Shown here: positions 1 through 9,175 of the stretch, piece after piece
Layout of the letters: each line of letters begins with the position of its first letter
Numbering within the stretch: the stretch's first letter is position 1
Origin: Tardiphaga sp.
GTDB lineage: Bacteria > Pseudomonadota > Alphaproteobacteria > Rhizobiales > Xanthobacteraceae
DNA: 64,000 bases
Assembly (NCBI GenBank): GCA_030147505.1
Contig: JASBVG010000002.1
Location: 1-64,000 of the forward strand
Reading direction: 5' to 3'
The notes under the pieces: model-generated
What the model saw: only the letters and a program-made list of their open reading frames with translations
What the model was told of the DNA's origin: nothing
Databases searched by the model: none
Translations under genes and position numbers: made by a program

Positions 1-3000
1 GTCGCTCCGTGGCGGCAGGAACTCGAGCCATCCGTTCGACACGGCAACCATGCTCGTCGCTCCGGGATCGAACAGGTAGCCCGCCGATGAATCGTAAGGT
101 GCCGCGCCCTTGCCGAGCGTGTTGATCGAAGCTCCCGCCTCAACCACGATATCCGCCTGGCGATAGCCCGAGACGAGCATCACGTCGGCCGCGGACAGCG
201 CCGCCCCGTTACGCACAACCAGCTCACCGCCGCGAGATTCAACAGAGATAACCGGGCCCGGATACATGCCGCGACCGCTGTCACTATTCCTTTGCCAAAG
301 CGTACCGCCGATCACCAGACGGGACGCGCCGATGCCGTTCAACTCATCCGCGCTGATCGAGATGTATCCGGCTTGATGTACGCCGTCGGACGCCATGATC
401 TCGATCTTGGCGCCGTCCTCTCTGGCGCGCGCGGAAACCTGTCCGGCAAATCCGCCTTTGGCGCCCGCCTGCGATGCCTTGCCGTCGAAGCGGAGCGCGC
501 TGCCCGGATTGGTGTCGTCCAGATTGAAGATGAAGCTGAGATTTCCTGCGTCCGCCGCCGTCCGCGGCCGCGCCCAGCCAAGTTCTTGCGATCGCGCAAA
601 GCCGAACACCGCATAGCTCGTCTCGTTGTAGTTCGAATGCGTTCGCACCGCTGCACCCGGCGTCAGGATGAGCTGTGTCCGGAGCTGGCTGACGATGTCT
701 GTGTTGGCGACACCTATCTGCCCGGTGGAGACATACGATCCATTGCCGATTGCCGCGACGGTTGAAATCGCGGAGGCGCTGCTGCTGCCGACCTCGACGC
801 GGAATGCGCCCGGCAGCAGAGCGTATGTGGCTGGCAACAGCGTGTAGCTGCCCGCGGCGAGACCTGGCACGCCTGCCGGCACGACGACCTGCTGTCCGAT
901 GGCCGGGTTCGCGGCGTCCGGCACGACCGGCGCGTAGCCGCCATTGAAATTTGGAACGATGGCGTAAACCTTGTTGCCGGATGCACTGTAGCGGTAACCG
1001 GGATTGGCGTCGATCAGCGGATGGCGCAGCACGTCGATCGAGCCGCCGCGACCGCTGATGAAACCGGCCCCTAGAATGTCTCCGCCCCCCGAAAGGTCGA
1101 GCAAGGCACCGGCCTCGACAGCGATCCTCGCGCCGCCGACGCTGATGCCGTTGGTCGCGCGCGCCTGGATATTGTCGGTAACGAGACCGCTGAAGGTCAC
1201 CTCCCGTCCGTCGTATTTGTAGGTAAGCCCGTCAACCGTGCCGCCATACGGCATCAGCAGCCCGGCCATCGAGACCGACGTGATGCTGCCCGGCAGCAGC
1301 GTCGTGGTGTTGCCAGTTCGCCCGATCTCAAGCGCACCGCCGGGCGCGCGAATGACGCCCCCCTGGTTGACGATCGGTGCGTCGAGGTAGAGCTTGCCGA
1401 ACACGGAGAATGGCGTATCGGGCGTCGCGCCTGCGGCCCTCTTCACGGTTAGCACATTGCCGGCCGTGATCTGCGCGGTCACTTCTGTGCCGGGATAGAT
1501 CTGCCCCGCCGTGATGGTCAGATTCTTCGGCGCAGCAAAATCCGTCGTAATGGCACCCGTCTGACCCAACGACGTATTTTTGAGAAAACGCAGGTCACCG
1601 CGGCTCGATAGATCGATATTCGCAAACCCGCGGCGGTCGACAACGAGTGGGGCACCGCTCGCTTGCGCAATGGTGGCGCGCGCGCCGAAGCCGACTTCAT
1701 CAAGAATGTCGATCATATCCGCGGTTAGCGACAGAGATGCGTCGTCAGTCTGTTGCGACGTGCCGTTCGACACCACGGTTACGGTCGGCATAATGTGGTT
1801 ATCGAGAGGAGGTCTTGTCGTGCCCGCCATGCGCAGATAGGACGCACCAAGCTCGACCTGTGTATTGGCCGCGGCATTCTCCGAAAGCCCGAACGCGCTG
1901 GCATAGAGCCGCAGGCTTTGCCCCACATGCAGCGACGTGTTGCCATCGAAGCTCAGAAGACCGTTGACGAGCACTGACAGGTTGTCGAACCCGCCAGCCG
2001 CGATCTTGTCTACGCCGAGCCGCGCAAAGCCATATAGAAGTCCCGAAGCCAGATCGCCTGGCTGCAATGCCGTATCCAGACGGCTCGCACCATGCGTTTG
2101 AGCGAGAGTGAACTCGCGCGGCTTGCGAACGGCATCGTCCACACCTGACGCCAGGAGATAGTTCGGTGTCTCGAGCGCCAGCGCCAGCGTTCCCCCGGCC
2201 GCTCCGGCGCCTCCAGCGCGCGCGCGCAGGGTCCCATCGATGTAGAGACCGTTGTTGGACTTCAGGACGATCGAACCGCCGTCGCTGGCCACCGTCGCCG
2301 TGCGATAGGAACTGGCACCGGATTGCGGTAGGTCGAAAGCCGCGCTGGCGCCGGAGGCATCCAGAACGGCGCCGGGACGGACCACGACAAAAGCGTCGGT
2401 CGCGACGGCTCTTCCGAGCCCTTCCCAATCCAGCCCTCCACCGATCGCAATCATTCCGCCGTTGGCGACCAGCCCAAAGCGGCGGCCATGAACGTCCGTT
2501 GCGGCTACGGCGCGCGCAGCAACATCGAGCGTTGCGTGGTCGCCGATCCAGATCGAGCGCGTGCTCGCGGTGCCGGAGCCGACATCGGGCCTGCTACGCT
2601 CGATATCGATCGCAATCGAGCCACCCCACGCATTGAGGGTGCCATCGACGGTAATCCTGCTCTCGCCCGCGCCTAGAATCTTGATCGACTGTCCGGGATC
2701 AACGCTGATGACCGATCCCGCACCAATCGTAATCGGTCCGCCGGACATATTGGCGTTCGACATCAAGGTCAGGCTGGCTCCCTGTCGCTGGGTCACGACG
2801 GAAGTCAGAGGATTCTCAAGATAGAGCGGCGGCATCCAGAGTTCGAGTACATCCGCGGATTTCATGCCGCTGGCAAAGCCCATACCGTCCGAAGTCAAAC
2901 GATAGACCGGCGCAACGACGTCGATCTTTGTGCCCGGTGCAACAACCACACCCTGATGACCGTTGATCTGGTAATCCGAGAAGCCACGGCTGAAGATCGC

Positions 3001-6000
3001 AGAATCCAGACGTAGCGTACCGCTCTGATCCGGAACGCTTCCCCCGATCACGATCGCAGCACCGGATACGATCTCAAGCGTACCACCCCTGATGACACCG
3101 TAAGCACTTATGTCGCCATCCAACGAAAGCGCGCCGCCGGTCGTCGCGACGAGCCGCGGGCTATCGGCGATCAGACTGACGTCGCCACCGCGACCGCCGA
3201 CAAGTTTTCCGTTCGACAACAACGTGGCACCCGAAGACGCCTCGATGAGGCTCCCGCGTTCGAAGCGAACGTCACCGGTGGCTTCGAGTAGCACTCTGCC
3301 GCCGTTGACATAGGCCTGACCGATGAGATCGTCGCGATCGATGAGTGCGTTGGTCCATTTGCCGCTGACATCGAGGACCGAACCGGCCTTGATCACCACG
3401 GTGCCAATGCCGCCAGTCAACGATCCGTTCTGACCGCGATAAATATTGGTGACGACGATCTCGCCACCATGCGCGGTCACCTTCGCTTCAATGGTGCTGG
3501 TCGGCGCAGTGATGCTGAACCGGCCGCCGTCGGCGAGCGTCACATCGGCATCGACGTTTGCGATCTTACCGGTCGTGAGATCGATGCGGCCCAGCTTGAG
3601 GCGTGACAGATGCTCACCATCGAACCACGCGGTGTTAACGCGATCCTGTGCAATCGGATCGAGCGCCCCGATCGCTGATGCGCCGCCGCGGGTGATCCTA
3701 ACATCGCTGGCAAAGCCGCCGACGAGGCCGTTCGCATTGTAATTTCCAAGGATCAATGCACCTTCGAGCGCGACCTGTCGCTGCCCGAGCTTGTAGCCAT
3801 CGGCCACCGTCGTCGGCCGCGACTTGTTCTGGCCCCGGCCGTTGATGACGTCCGCGACCATGTCCGCATCCATCAGCACCGTCGGCGCCGACAGCATCAG
3901 CCGCCCGGCGTCGCGTCCGACCGTATAGCCCTCCTCCCAGCGCAGCGAGGTGCGGCCGCGGTCGAACACCGTGGTCCATATTTCGGTCAGGCGGTCATCC
4001 TGCTTGCCCTGAATGTTATGCGTGCGCGCAAAGCCGCCCGCGAAACTGATATAGCCGAGCCAGGACGGCGCGTTATCGACACTGTAGCGGCGGCCGTCGC
4101 TGCCGATCAGATTGGTGGAACGGATCCAACCCGCTGCATAATCGAGCGAGCCGCCGGAGACGTCGAACTGTGCGCCCTTCTGCGCCACCACTTCCGACGC
4201 GGCCAGCGTGATGCTGCCGCCGATCGCGGCCCACTCGCCTATCCGGTGCGCGGTCGTATTGAGATATCCGCCGACCTCGAGCAAGCCACCCGCAGTGTAG
4301 TAGCGATCCGACGCGTAGCCGCCGGTGCCCGCAGGCACGAAAATGAGATTGCGCGCGTCGACCCAGACATCGTTGCTCTTCAGAACGTTGGCGTCGCGGT
4401 TCTGCGGGCTGTCGCGCAGTTCGTTGCCTTGAACATTGACCTTGATGTTGTTCGATGCCATCGCCAGCGCGACGTTGCGGACGCCGGAGACATCGAGGAT
4501 CGCGCCTCCTTCGGTAGTGATGCGCTTGGTAGCAGAGACCGCAATCTGGCCGCCTTGGGCTGCGGTGTAGGACCCGCTCTTGAACACGACGCGACCGCCG
4601 GTGACGACCTCGATACGCGATTGGTCCAATCGATCCGCGAGCAGCGATAGATTATCGAACGCCCCTGCCGCACTGCTGGCACGGACCAAATTCGCCGCAT
4701 CCGAGGCAGTAATCAGCGCACCGCGCTGACTGTCTAGTGCGGTTTCCTTGCTGCCAAGTTCGGGCAGCACCGCCGTGACGCTGCCATCCGCCAGCAGGAT
4801 GCTTCCGGCGCTGTCGGACGCCTTGTTGAGCAGATGAATAGTGCCGCGCGTGTTCACCGAGCTCGTCGAGATCAGCGCCCCGCCCTGCACCAGTTCGCGG
4901 CCCACCAGCGTGATGTCGCCCTGCTGCGCGAGGATCAGGCCGCTATTGCGGACCAAACCGTTGGCGCTGTTCGCGGCGATCACCGGCGATAGTTCAAGCC
5001 CACGCGTCGTAGAACTGATGTTCGCATCAGTGCCAAGGCCGCGACGAATGATGAAATCGTCTCCGGCCGCGAACAACGCCTGCCCCTTCGGTGTAGAGAT
5101 CGTTCCGGCATTCACGACCTGCGAGCCGATCATCAGCACATAGCCGCCGCCCGAGGTCACCGAGGTCGGCGTGCGCGCCGCAATCAGCGCCCCGGCCTCG
5201 ACCACGACCTTGCCGCCCGCCGCCTTGAAGCTCGGCGTGAAACTGCTACCGCTCCCGGTGCTGTAGATACCCCGGGTCGTGAATTGTTCATCGGTGATGC
5301 CGGCAGTCGAAGCGATCAGCGATCCGACATTGACTTGGCTGTTGCCGCCAAAGATGATGCCACTCTGATTGATCACATAGACATGACCGTCAGCCTTGAT
5401 ATTACCGAGGATCTGGCTCGGCGTCGTGGCATTGGTGACGCGATTGAGCGCGACCCAATTGGCGTTGCCGCTCTGATCGAAGGTCAGCGTGGTGCGCGCA
5501 CCGACATTGAACGATTGCCAATTCAGGATCGCCTGCTGAGCCTGCTGGCGGATATTCACCTGAGTCTGGCCGGTGCCATCGACGCTCTGCGTTGGCGCTG
5601 CCGCGCCGGTCCAACCCGCCGGCATGTTTGGCAACAGACCGCCTGTGCCGAGGCCGTTGGGCATGGCGATGGGCGCCGTTGCCGACGCCTGCGCTGCCGA
5701 CGCCGCCGCGCGCGCGGCGGCCTGCACAGCCTGAATGTCTTGCACCGCGCGCGCCGCGCGGGCCAACGAGTCCTGGGTCTGCCGCGCCGCTGCGGCCGCC
5801 TGCGCCGCGGCCTGCGTAGCTGCATCGGACGCAATGTTCGGAGCCGAAACAGAGCCACCCGCGCCGCCGCCGTTCAATGAGCGAGCACCGACTGGAAACG
5901 CCATCCCCAACAATGCTGCCGCGCTGACGCCGGCGAGTAATGCGATACGACGCGCGGCCACAGCATGACGAAGGAGTCCGGCGGAAGCGGACGCGAAGCT

Positions 6001-6009
6001 GGTGGTCAT
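1..6009 (-). CDS. Filamentous haemagglutinin-like two-partner secretion exoprotein (TpsA), 3' end beyond window
   Basis: The frame stays open from an ATG at 6009 to the left edge, about 2003 residues, so the C-terminus is missing. An AAGGA Shine-Dalgarno lies about 7 nt before the ATG. The N-terminus has a long signal peptide (hydrophobic stretch at about residues 20-42), then an Ala/Gln-rich insert (about 45-115). A TPS-type domain follows, with haemagglutination motifs such as NWQSFNVG and YVINQSGIIFGG. The rest is long beta-helix-like repeat sequence in which phrases like GGALIST and DITLVGRELV recur. TpsA proteins cross the outer membrane through a TpsB (FhaC/ShlB) pore and act as adhesins, toxins or contact-dependent factors. 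No TpsB gene is in the window, so it may lie further left. The sigma/anti-sigma/STN genes just upstream suggest cell-surface-signalling control (inference). Confidence 0.88.
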   Translation of the reverse strand, partial: MTTSFASASAGLLRHAVAARRIALLAGVSAAALLGMAFPVGARSLNGGGAGGSVSAPNIASDAATQAAAQAAAAARQTQDSLARAARAVQDIQAVQAAARAAASAAQASATAPIAMPNGLGTGGLLPNMPAGWTGAAAPTQSVDGTGQTQVNIRQQAQQAILNWQSFNVGARTTLTFDQSGNANWVALNRVTNATTPSQILGNIKADGHVYVINQSGIIFGGNSQVNVGSLIASTAGITDEQFTTRGIYSTGSGSSFTPSFKAAGGKVVVEAGALIAARTPTSVTSGGGYVLMIGSQVVNAGTISTPKGQALFAAGDDFIIRRGLGTDANISSTTRGLELSPVIAANSANGLVRNSGLILAQQGDITLVGRELVQGGALISTSSVNTRGTIHLLNKASDSAGSILLADGSVTAVLPELGSKETALDSQRGALITASDAANLVRASSAAGAFDNLSLLADRLDQSRIEVVTGGRVVFKSGSYTAAQGGQIAVSATKRITTEGGAILDVSGVRNVALAMASNNIKVNVQGNELRDSPQNRDANVLKSNDVWVDARNLIFVPAGTGGYASDRYYTAGGLLEVGGYLNTTAHRIGEWAAIGGSITLAASEVVAQKGAQFDVSGGSLDYAAGWIRSTNLIGSDGRRYSVDNAPSWLGYISFAGGFARTHNIQGKQDDRLTEIWTTVFDRGRTSLRWEEGYTVGRDAGRLMLSAPTVLMDADMVADVINGRGQNKSRPTTVADGYKLGQRQVALEGALILGNYNANGLVGGFASDVRITRGGASAIGALDPIAQDRVNTAWFDGEHLSRLKLGRIDLTTGKIANVDADVTLADGGRFSITAPTSTIEAKVTAHGGEIVVTNIYRGQNGSLTGGIGTVVIKAGSVLDVSGKWTNALIDRDDLIGQAYVNGGRVLLEATGDVRFERGSLIEASSGATLLSNGKLVGGRGGDVSLIADSPRLVATTGGALSLDGDISAYGVIRGGTLEIVSGAAIVIGGSVPDQSGTLRLDSAIFSRGFSDYQINGHQGVVVAPGTKIDVVAPVYRLTSDGMGFASGMKSADVLELWMPPLYLENPLTSVVTQRQGASLTLMSNANMSGGPITIGAGSVISVDPGQSIKILGAGESRITVDGTLNAWGGSIAIDIERSRPDVGSGTASTRSIWIGDHATLDVAARAVAATDVHGRRFGLVANGGMIAIGGGLDWEGLGRAVATDAFVVVRPGAVLDASGASAAFDLPQSGASSYRTATVASDGGSIVLKSNNGLYIDGTLRARAGGAGAAGGTLALALETPNYLLASGVDDAVRKPREFTLAQTHGASRLDTALQPGDLASGLLYGFARLGVDKIAAGGFDNLSVLVNGLLSFDGNTSLHVGQSLRLYASAFGLSENAAANTQVELGASYLRMAGTTRPPLDNHIMPTVTVVSNGTSQQTDDASLSLTADMIDILDEVGFGARATIAQASGAPLVVDRRGFANIDLSSRGDLRFLKNTSLGQTGAITTDFAAPKNLTITAGQIYPGTEVTAQITAGNVLTVKRAAGATPDTPFSVFGKLYLDAPIVNQGGVIRAPGGALEIGRTGNTTTLLPGSITSVSMAGLLMPYGGTVDGLTYKYDGREVTFSGLVTDNIQARATNGISVGGARIAVEAGALLDLSGGGDILGAGFISGRGGSIDVLRHPLIDANPGYRYSASGNKVYAIVPNFNGGYAPVVPDAANPAIGQQVVVPAGVPGLAAGSYTLLPATYALLPGAFRVEVGSSSASAISTVAAIGNGSYVSTGQIGVANTDIVSQLRTQLILTPGAAVRTHSNYNETSYAVFGFARSQELGWARPRTAADAGNLSFIFNLDDTNPGSALRFDGKASQAGAKGGFAGQVSARAREDGAKIEIMASDGVHQAGYISISADELNGIGASRLVIGGTLWQRNSDSGRGMYPGPVISVESRGGELVVRNGAALSAADVMLVSGYRQADIVVEAGASINTLGKGAAPYDSSAGYLFDPGATSMVAVSNGWLEFLPPRSD

Positions 6010-6171
6010 GGCTAATCCTTCGAAACAAATCGGCTTCGCGCCGGGCGCCAGCCATGGCGTCCGGTCGCAAAGGTCAGTTGGGTTCGAGATTAAGACGTAG
6101 GCTGCGTCGAAAACGGGCACGCTTTCGCGAAAGATTCTTCGAAATATTGCGGCTGGAGATTTGGGCAGAAA

Positions 6172-7182
6172 CTAGCTAAGAAGAACAATGCCTCCAGGGA
6201 GCGCCCGCACCTGCGCGCCGAAGGCTTCCTGCAATCTGGCCAGCACATTGGCCATCTCATCGATCTTGAAGCGACCGCTGATCTGCTTTTTGGCCAAAGC
6301 ACTGCTTGTGATGACGATGCGGCCGCGCCGATAGCGGTTGATCTCCTCGACCGCATCCGCCAATGGAGTTCCCCGAAAGACGACGACACCACGCCGCCAG
6401 TTAGAGGCGCTCTCGAAGTCGATTGCCGTCACTTCACCGAATCCAGCAACGCCATAACGGAGTTGCTGGCCCGGGCCAAGTTCCGCAGTATCCGCAAAAT
6501 AGGCTACCTGCACGGCTCCTGCAAAGCAGGTTACGGAAGTCATCTCGCCCCCGGCGTTGGGCAAGCGACGAACATCAAACCTGCCTGATTGCGTACGGGT
6601 CTCCCCGTCCCCTGCAATAACCACAAGCTGTCGCGCCAAGTGGATCGTCGTTGCGAAGGACGCTTCGCCGGCAATCAGCTCAAGGCGATCAGCCGCCAGC
6701 CCCCTGTCCTGGACCACGATACTGGTCTGAGTGTTCATATTGATCGAGACATCACCGGCGAGCATCACCGCGCGTTGCTCCCCGGTTTCCGTCCGATAAT
6801 CGGCACGCAACTCTGCCACAGACGGCCACAGCCCAAGTGGAGGTCGCACAGCGCTATAGCCTGCGGCAACCAGCGCAACGGCTGTGCCCCCACCGATCCA
6901 TGCGCGCCGCGTCATCGCCTGCTGGCGTTCGGCCACCTGGGCAAGGCCGACGGCCAATTCACCGCCCTGATCACGTAGTACCCGGCCGGCGGCACCGGCC
7001 TTACGCCAGGTATCGCTTGCCCTCGCAAAGGCGGCCATATGCGCGGGGCTTCGGGCGCGCCACTGCCGCAATGCCTGCGCGTCCTCCGCCGTCACCTCTC
7101 CGGTGAGCAGCTTCTGCACCCAAGACACGGCCTCGCGCTCGATCTGGTCAAGCTCGGAGGCGCGTTGATGGTCATTGAACAT
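6172..7182 (-). CDS. FecR-family anti-sigma factor
   Basis: The protein has 336 residues, usual for FecR proteins. Residues about 10-55 form the DUF4880-type sigma-binding domain (REAVSWVQKLLTGE, then QWRARSPAHMAAF). A single transmembrane segment lies at about 92-112 (IGGGTAVALVAAGYSAV). The periplasmic FecR domain follows (TGEQRAVMLAGDVSINMNT), and a short C-terminal STN-like/DUF4974 part ends the protein. FecR proteins hold or activate their ECF sigma factor across the inner membrane in response to a periplasmic STN domain. The gene lies 102 nt downstream of the ECF sigma gene and 162 nt upstream of the TPS exoprotein, both on the same strand. No strong Shine-Dalgarno precedes the chosen ATG, so the start could shift slightly. 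Confidence 0.9.
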   Translation of the reverse strand: MFNDHQRASELDQIEREAVSWVQKLLTGEVTAEDAQALRQWRARSPAHMAAFARASDTWRKAGAAGRVLRDQGGELAVGLAQVAERQQAMTRRAWIGGGTAVALVAAGYSAVRPPLGLWPSVAELRADYRTETGEQRAVMLAGDVSINMNTQTSIVVQDRGLAADRLELIAGEASFATTIHLARQLVVIAGDGETRTQSGRFDVRRLPNAGGEMTSVTCFAGAVQVAYFADTAELGPGQQLRYGVAGFGEVTAIDFESASNWRRGVVVFRGTPLADAVEEINRYRRGRIVITSSALAKKQISGRFKIDEMANVLARLQEAFGAQVRALPGGIVLLS

Positions 7183-7284
7183 GATCGTATCGATGCCGTC
7201 AGTGGGTCTTCGACGCGACCGGCGGCAACCGACCGTCGATCCTTCTCAGATGAAGGACGTTTCTCAAAGGACCGCCGCGCATGC

Positions 7285-7797
7285 TCAACTCGAAATTTCT
7301 CTAAAACGCGCAACGCAATGTTCATGCGCCAAACGCAGTTCCTTCGTGACGAGACGCACCGAAACCCTCAATTGAGCGGCAATCTGCTCGCGTTTCAGCC
7401 CGTCGAGGCGGGATGCAAGCATAATGGCACGGCGCCGAGGCGGCAATTCGGCGAGGATATGGGACAATAGCTGGACGTCAGAGCGGGCCTCCACCTCCTG
7501 TGCGGGACTGGGAGTATTGTCCTCAAGGTCAAAGAGGCTGCCGATTTCAACCGCCGAAAGATGACGACTGGCGCTTCGGCGCTGATCTTCCGCCGTATTG
7601 AGAACGGCCCTGAACAAGTAACTCTGCGGGCTTCGCACAACCGTGGCCGCCTCCGCATGCGAAAGGCGCAACCAGGTCTCGTGCAACGCATCCCCTGCAA
7701 GATCGGCCGATCCCAGACGTTTCGTCAGTCGTGTCTTGAAATCGTCGTAACGCTCGACGAAGAGACGACGAAGAGCTGCAATGGCCATGTCGGTCAC
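7285..7797 (-). CDS. ECF-family RNA polymerase sigma factor (FecI-like)
   Basis: I chose the GTG at 7797. It overlaps the upstream STN gene's TGA as GTGA, and an AGGAGG lies 6 nt before it. This gives 170 residues; a longer frame to 7842 is open but lacks such support. Sigma region 2 is visible at LRRLFVERYDDFKTRL and AGDALHETWLRLSHAE, including the SPQSYLFRAVLNTAEDQRR stretch. Region 4 is visible at LAELPPRRRAIMLASRLDGL and REQIAAQLRVSVRLVTKELR. FecI-type factors pair with a FecR anti-sigma and an STN-bearing sensor, and both partners flank this gene. The likely target is the TpsA operon just downstream (inference). Confidence 0.9.
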   Translation of the reverse strand: MTDMAIAALRRLFVERYDDFKTRLTKRLGSADLAGDALHETWLRLSHAEAATVVRSPQSYLFRAVLNTAEDQRRSASRHLSAVEIGSLFDLEDNTPSPAQEVEARSDVQLLSHILAELPPRRRAIMLASRLDGLKREQIAAQLRVSVRLVTKELRLAHEHCVARFREISS

Positions 7798-8546
7798 TGC
7801 ACGCCTCCTCGCGCGATGGAATGCGCACGTTGCTCGTCGCAATGAAGCGTGACGCCATCCGCTTTTGGCACGACCAGGACGAGAACAGGCTGCTCGAAGC
7901 CAGCCGGCGGCGGCGCACCGAGTCGAATATTATGGAGCGCAGTATTGACCTGCTGATCGGCATCGATTCCAAGCGTCGGACCAAGGCGTTGCACATCTCG
8001 GACGACACCGTTCGGCTCAATCCAGAACACCGCAACAAAGCGATGATGTCCCGCCCATTTGGTCCCGCCGCGACAGAAGGCGTCGCGCATGCTGCTCTGG
8101 ATCAGCGCGTAATATTGTCGATGAACGGCGGTCTGCGGGACGGCATATTCCGGCCGGGACGGCGCGGCTAAAAGAACGAAAGAACCGTCATTCAGCCGGC
8201 GCACCGATAAATCCGTCGCGGCGAGGAGCCGATCTAGCGCCTCACGCGGTGCGAAGATGCCCTGAACGTTTCCGGACTTTCGCCCACGAACCAAATTCGT
8301 GTCGTAGAATGACTGATAGCCCGTGACGTCACCAAACTGGTCGAGCGCTGCACCGAGCGGTTGAGCAGGAATGGAGAATGTCATCGGGACTTCGGTCAGC
8401 GGCGATTGCGCCATTCCAGATGACGGCAGAAGGATGCCAGCTACAACAGCCAATTTCCGAAGCCAAGCCAACCGGACAATGTTGGCCACTCCAGAACGCG
8501 CGGGCCGTTTCCGAGAATCTCGCCACTCGAACATCATCACTGCCAC
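7794..8546 (-). CDS. Periplasmic STN-domain signalling protein with TonB-like C-terminus (VreA-like)
   Basis: The protein has 250 residues, with a basic N-terminus and a hydrophobic signal or anchor segment at about 27-46. An STN (secretin/TonB short N-terminal) domain covers about 55-127 (IPAQPLGAALDQFGDVTG, then APREALDRLLAATDLSVR). A C-terminal part at about 138-228 looks like a TonB C-terminal fold (FVAVFWIEPNGVVRDVQR, ending VLVLVVPKAD). There is no beta-barrel, so this is not a normal TonB-dependent receptor. This short receptor-like form resembles VreA of the P. aeruginosa PUMA3 system. The start is uncertain: the frame opens at GTG 8546, and ATG codons follow at 8537 and 8534. The gene overlaps the sigma-factor gene by 4 nt, so the two are co-transcribed. 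Confidence 0.8.
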   Translation of the reverse strand: MAVMMFEWRDSRKRPARSGVANIVRLAWLRKLAVVAGILLPSSGMAQSPLTEVPMTFSIPAQPLGAALDQFGDVTGYQSFYDTNLVRGRKSGNVQGIFAPREALDRLLAATDLSVRRLNDGSFVLLAAPSRPEYAVPQTAVHRQYYALIQSSMRDAFCRGGTKWAGHHRFVAVFWIEPNGVVRDVQRLGPTLGIDADQQVNTALHNIRLGAPPPAGFEQPVLVLVVPKADGVTLHCDEQRAHSIARGGVQ

Positions 8547-9175
8547 CGGTCGGCTGTCCTGCCCACACGAGCAACTGACTGTTACCGGTTCAATTCACTG
8601 CCGACAAACCATTCATCGACGCCGAAGATTCCAAATTAAAGAGGCAGTATTACGATTTAAAGACAGCGGCTGTTCTTCCAGAACGTTCGTCATTCCTCCA
8701 ACTCGGAGGGCCCATCTCTTTCGAGCCATATTGATTCGCTTCGCGGCTCGACTGGTGCGGCGTCGCCGAACGTATCAGGTGAGGGGAAGCACTCAATGGA
8801 GAGGAATGACCTCACCGCCGACCTGAAGGTCAGCAACGAGGCCCCTCGCCCATTCATCAATCTCGGCTTTGCCCATTCGTACAAGATGCAGCGAAAATTC
8901 TTAATGAAACGAAGCATTTCAGAGCAATTCGAAGCAAATCGAAAATGCTTCGAATTGCTTCAGAAAGATTCATCCACACCTTTGCATCTCGAATGCGACG
9001 ATAAAAAACTAGCTATTTCCATAGAGACGTTGGATCTAATGACATTCGTATTGATTGTGAGATCGAACGGCTCTGAAATCGCTCGATCGAACGTGTTCCC
9101 CAATCCGCGCAGAACAAAATACAGTGGCAGACGGGTGGCGCGCTGCGCCATCCGTCGTCATGCCTACTGTCACGC
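8547..9175. other. Intergenic region between the giant RTX gene and the STN operon
   Basis: These 629 bases hold no gene I can support. The stretch from about 8880 to 9120 is clearly more AT-rich than its surroundings and should contain the promoter of the STN-sigma-FecR-TpsA unit. A short stem-loop (TGGCGC-GCT-GCGCCA, 9136-9150) lies just past the stop of the giant gene. It has no T-run, so it is at best a weak terminator. A plus-strand open frame (8796-9179, 127 codons) has no recognisable domain and overlaps a minus-strand frame. Confidence 0.5.
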
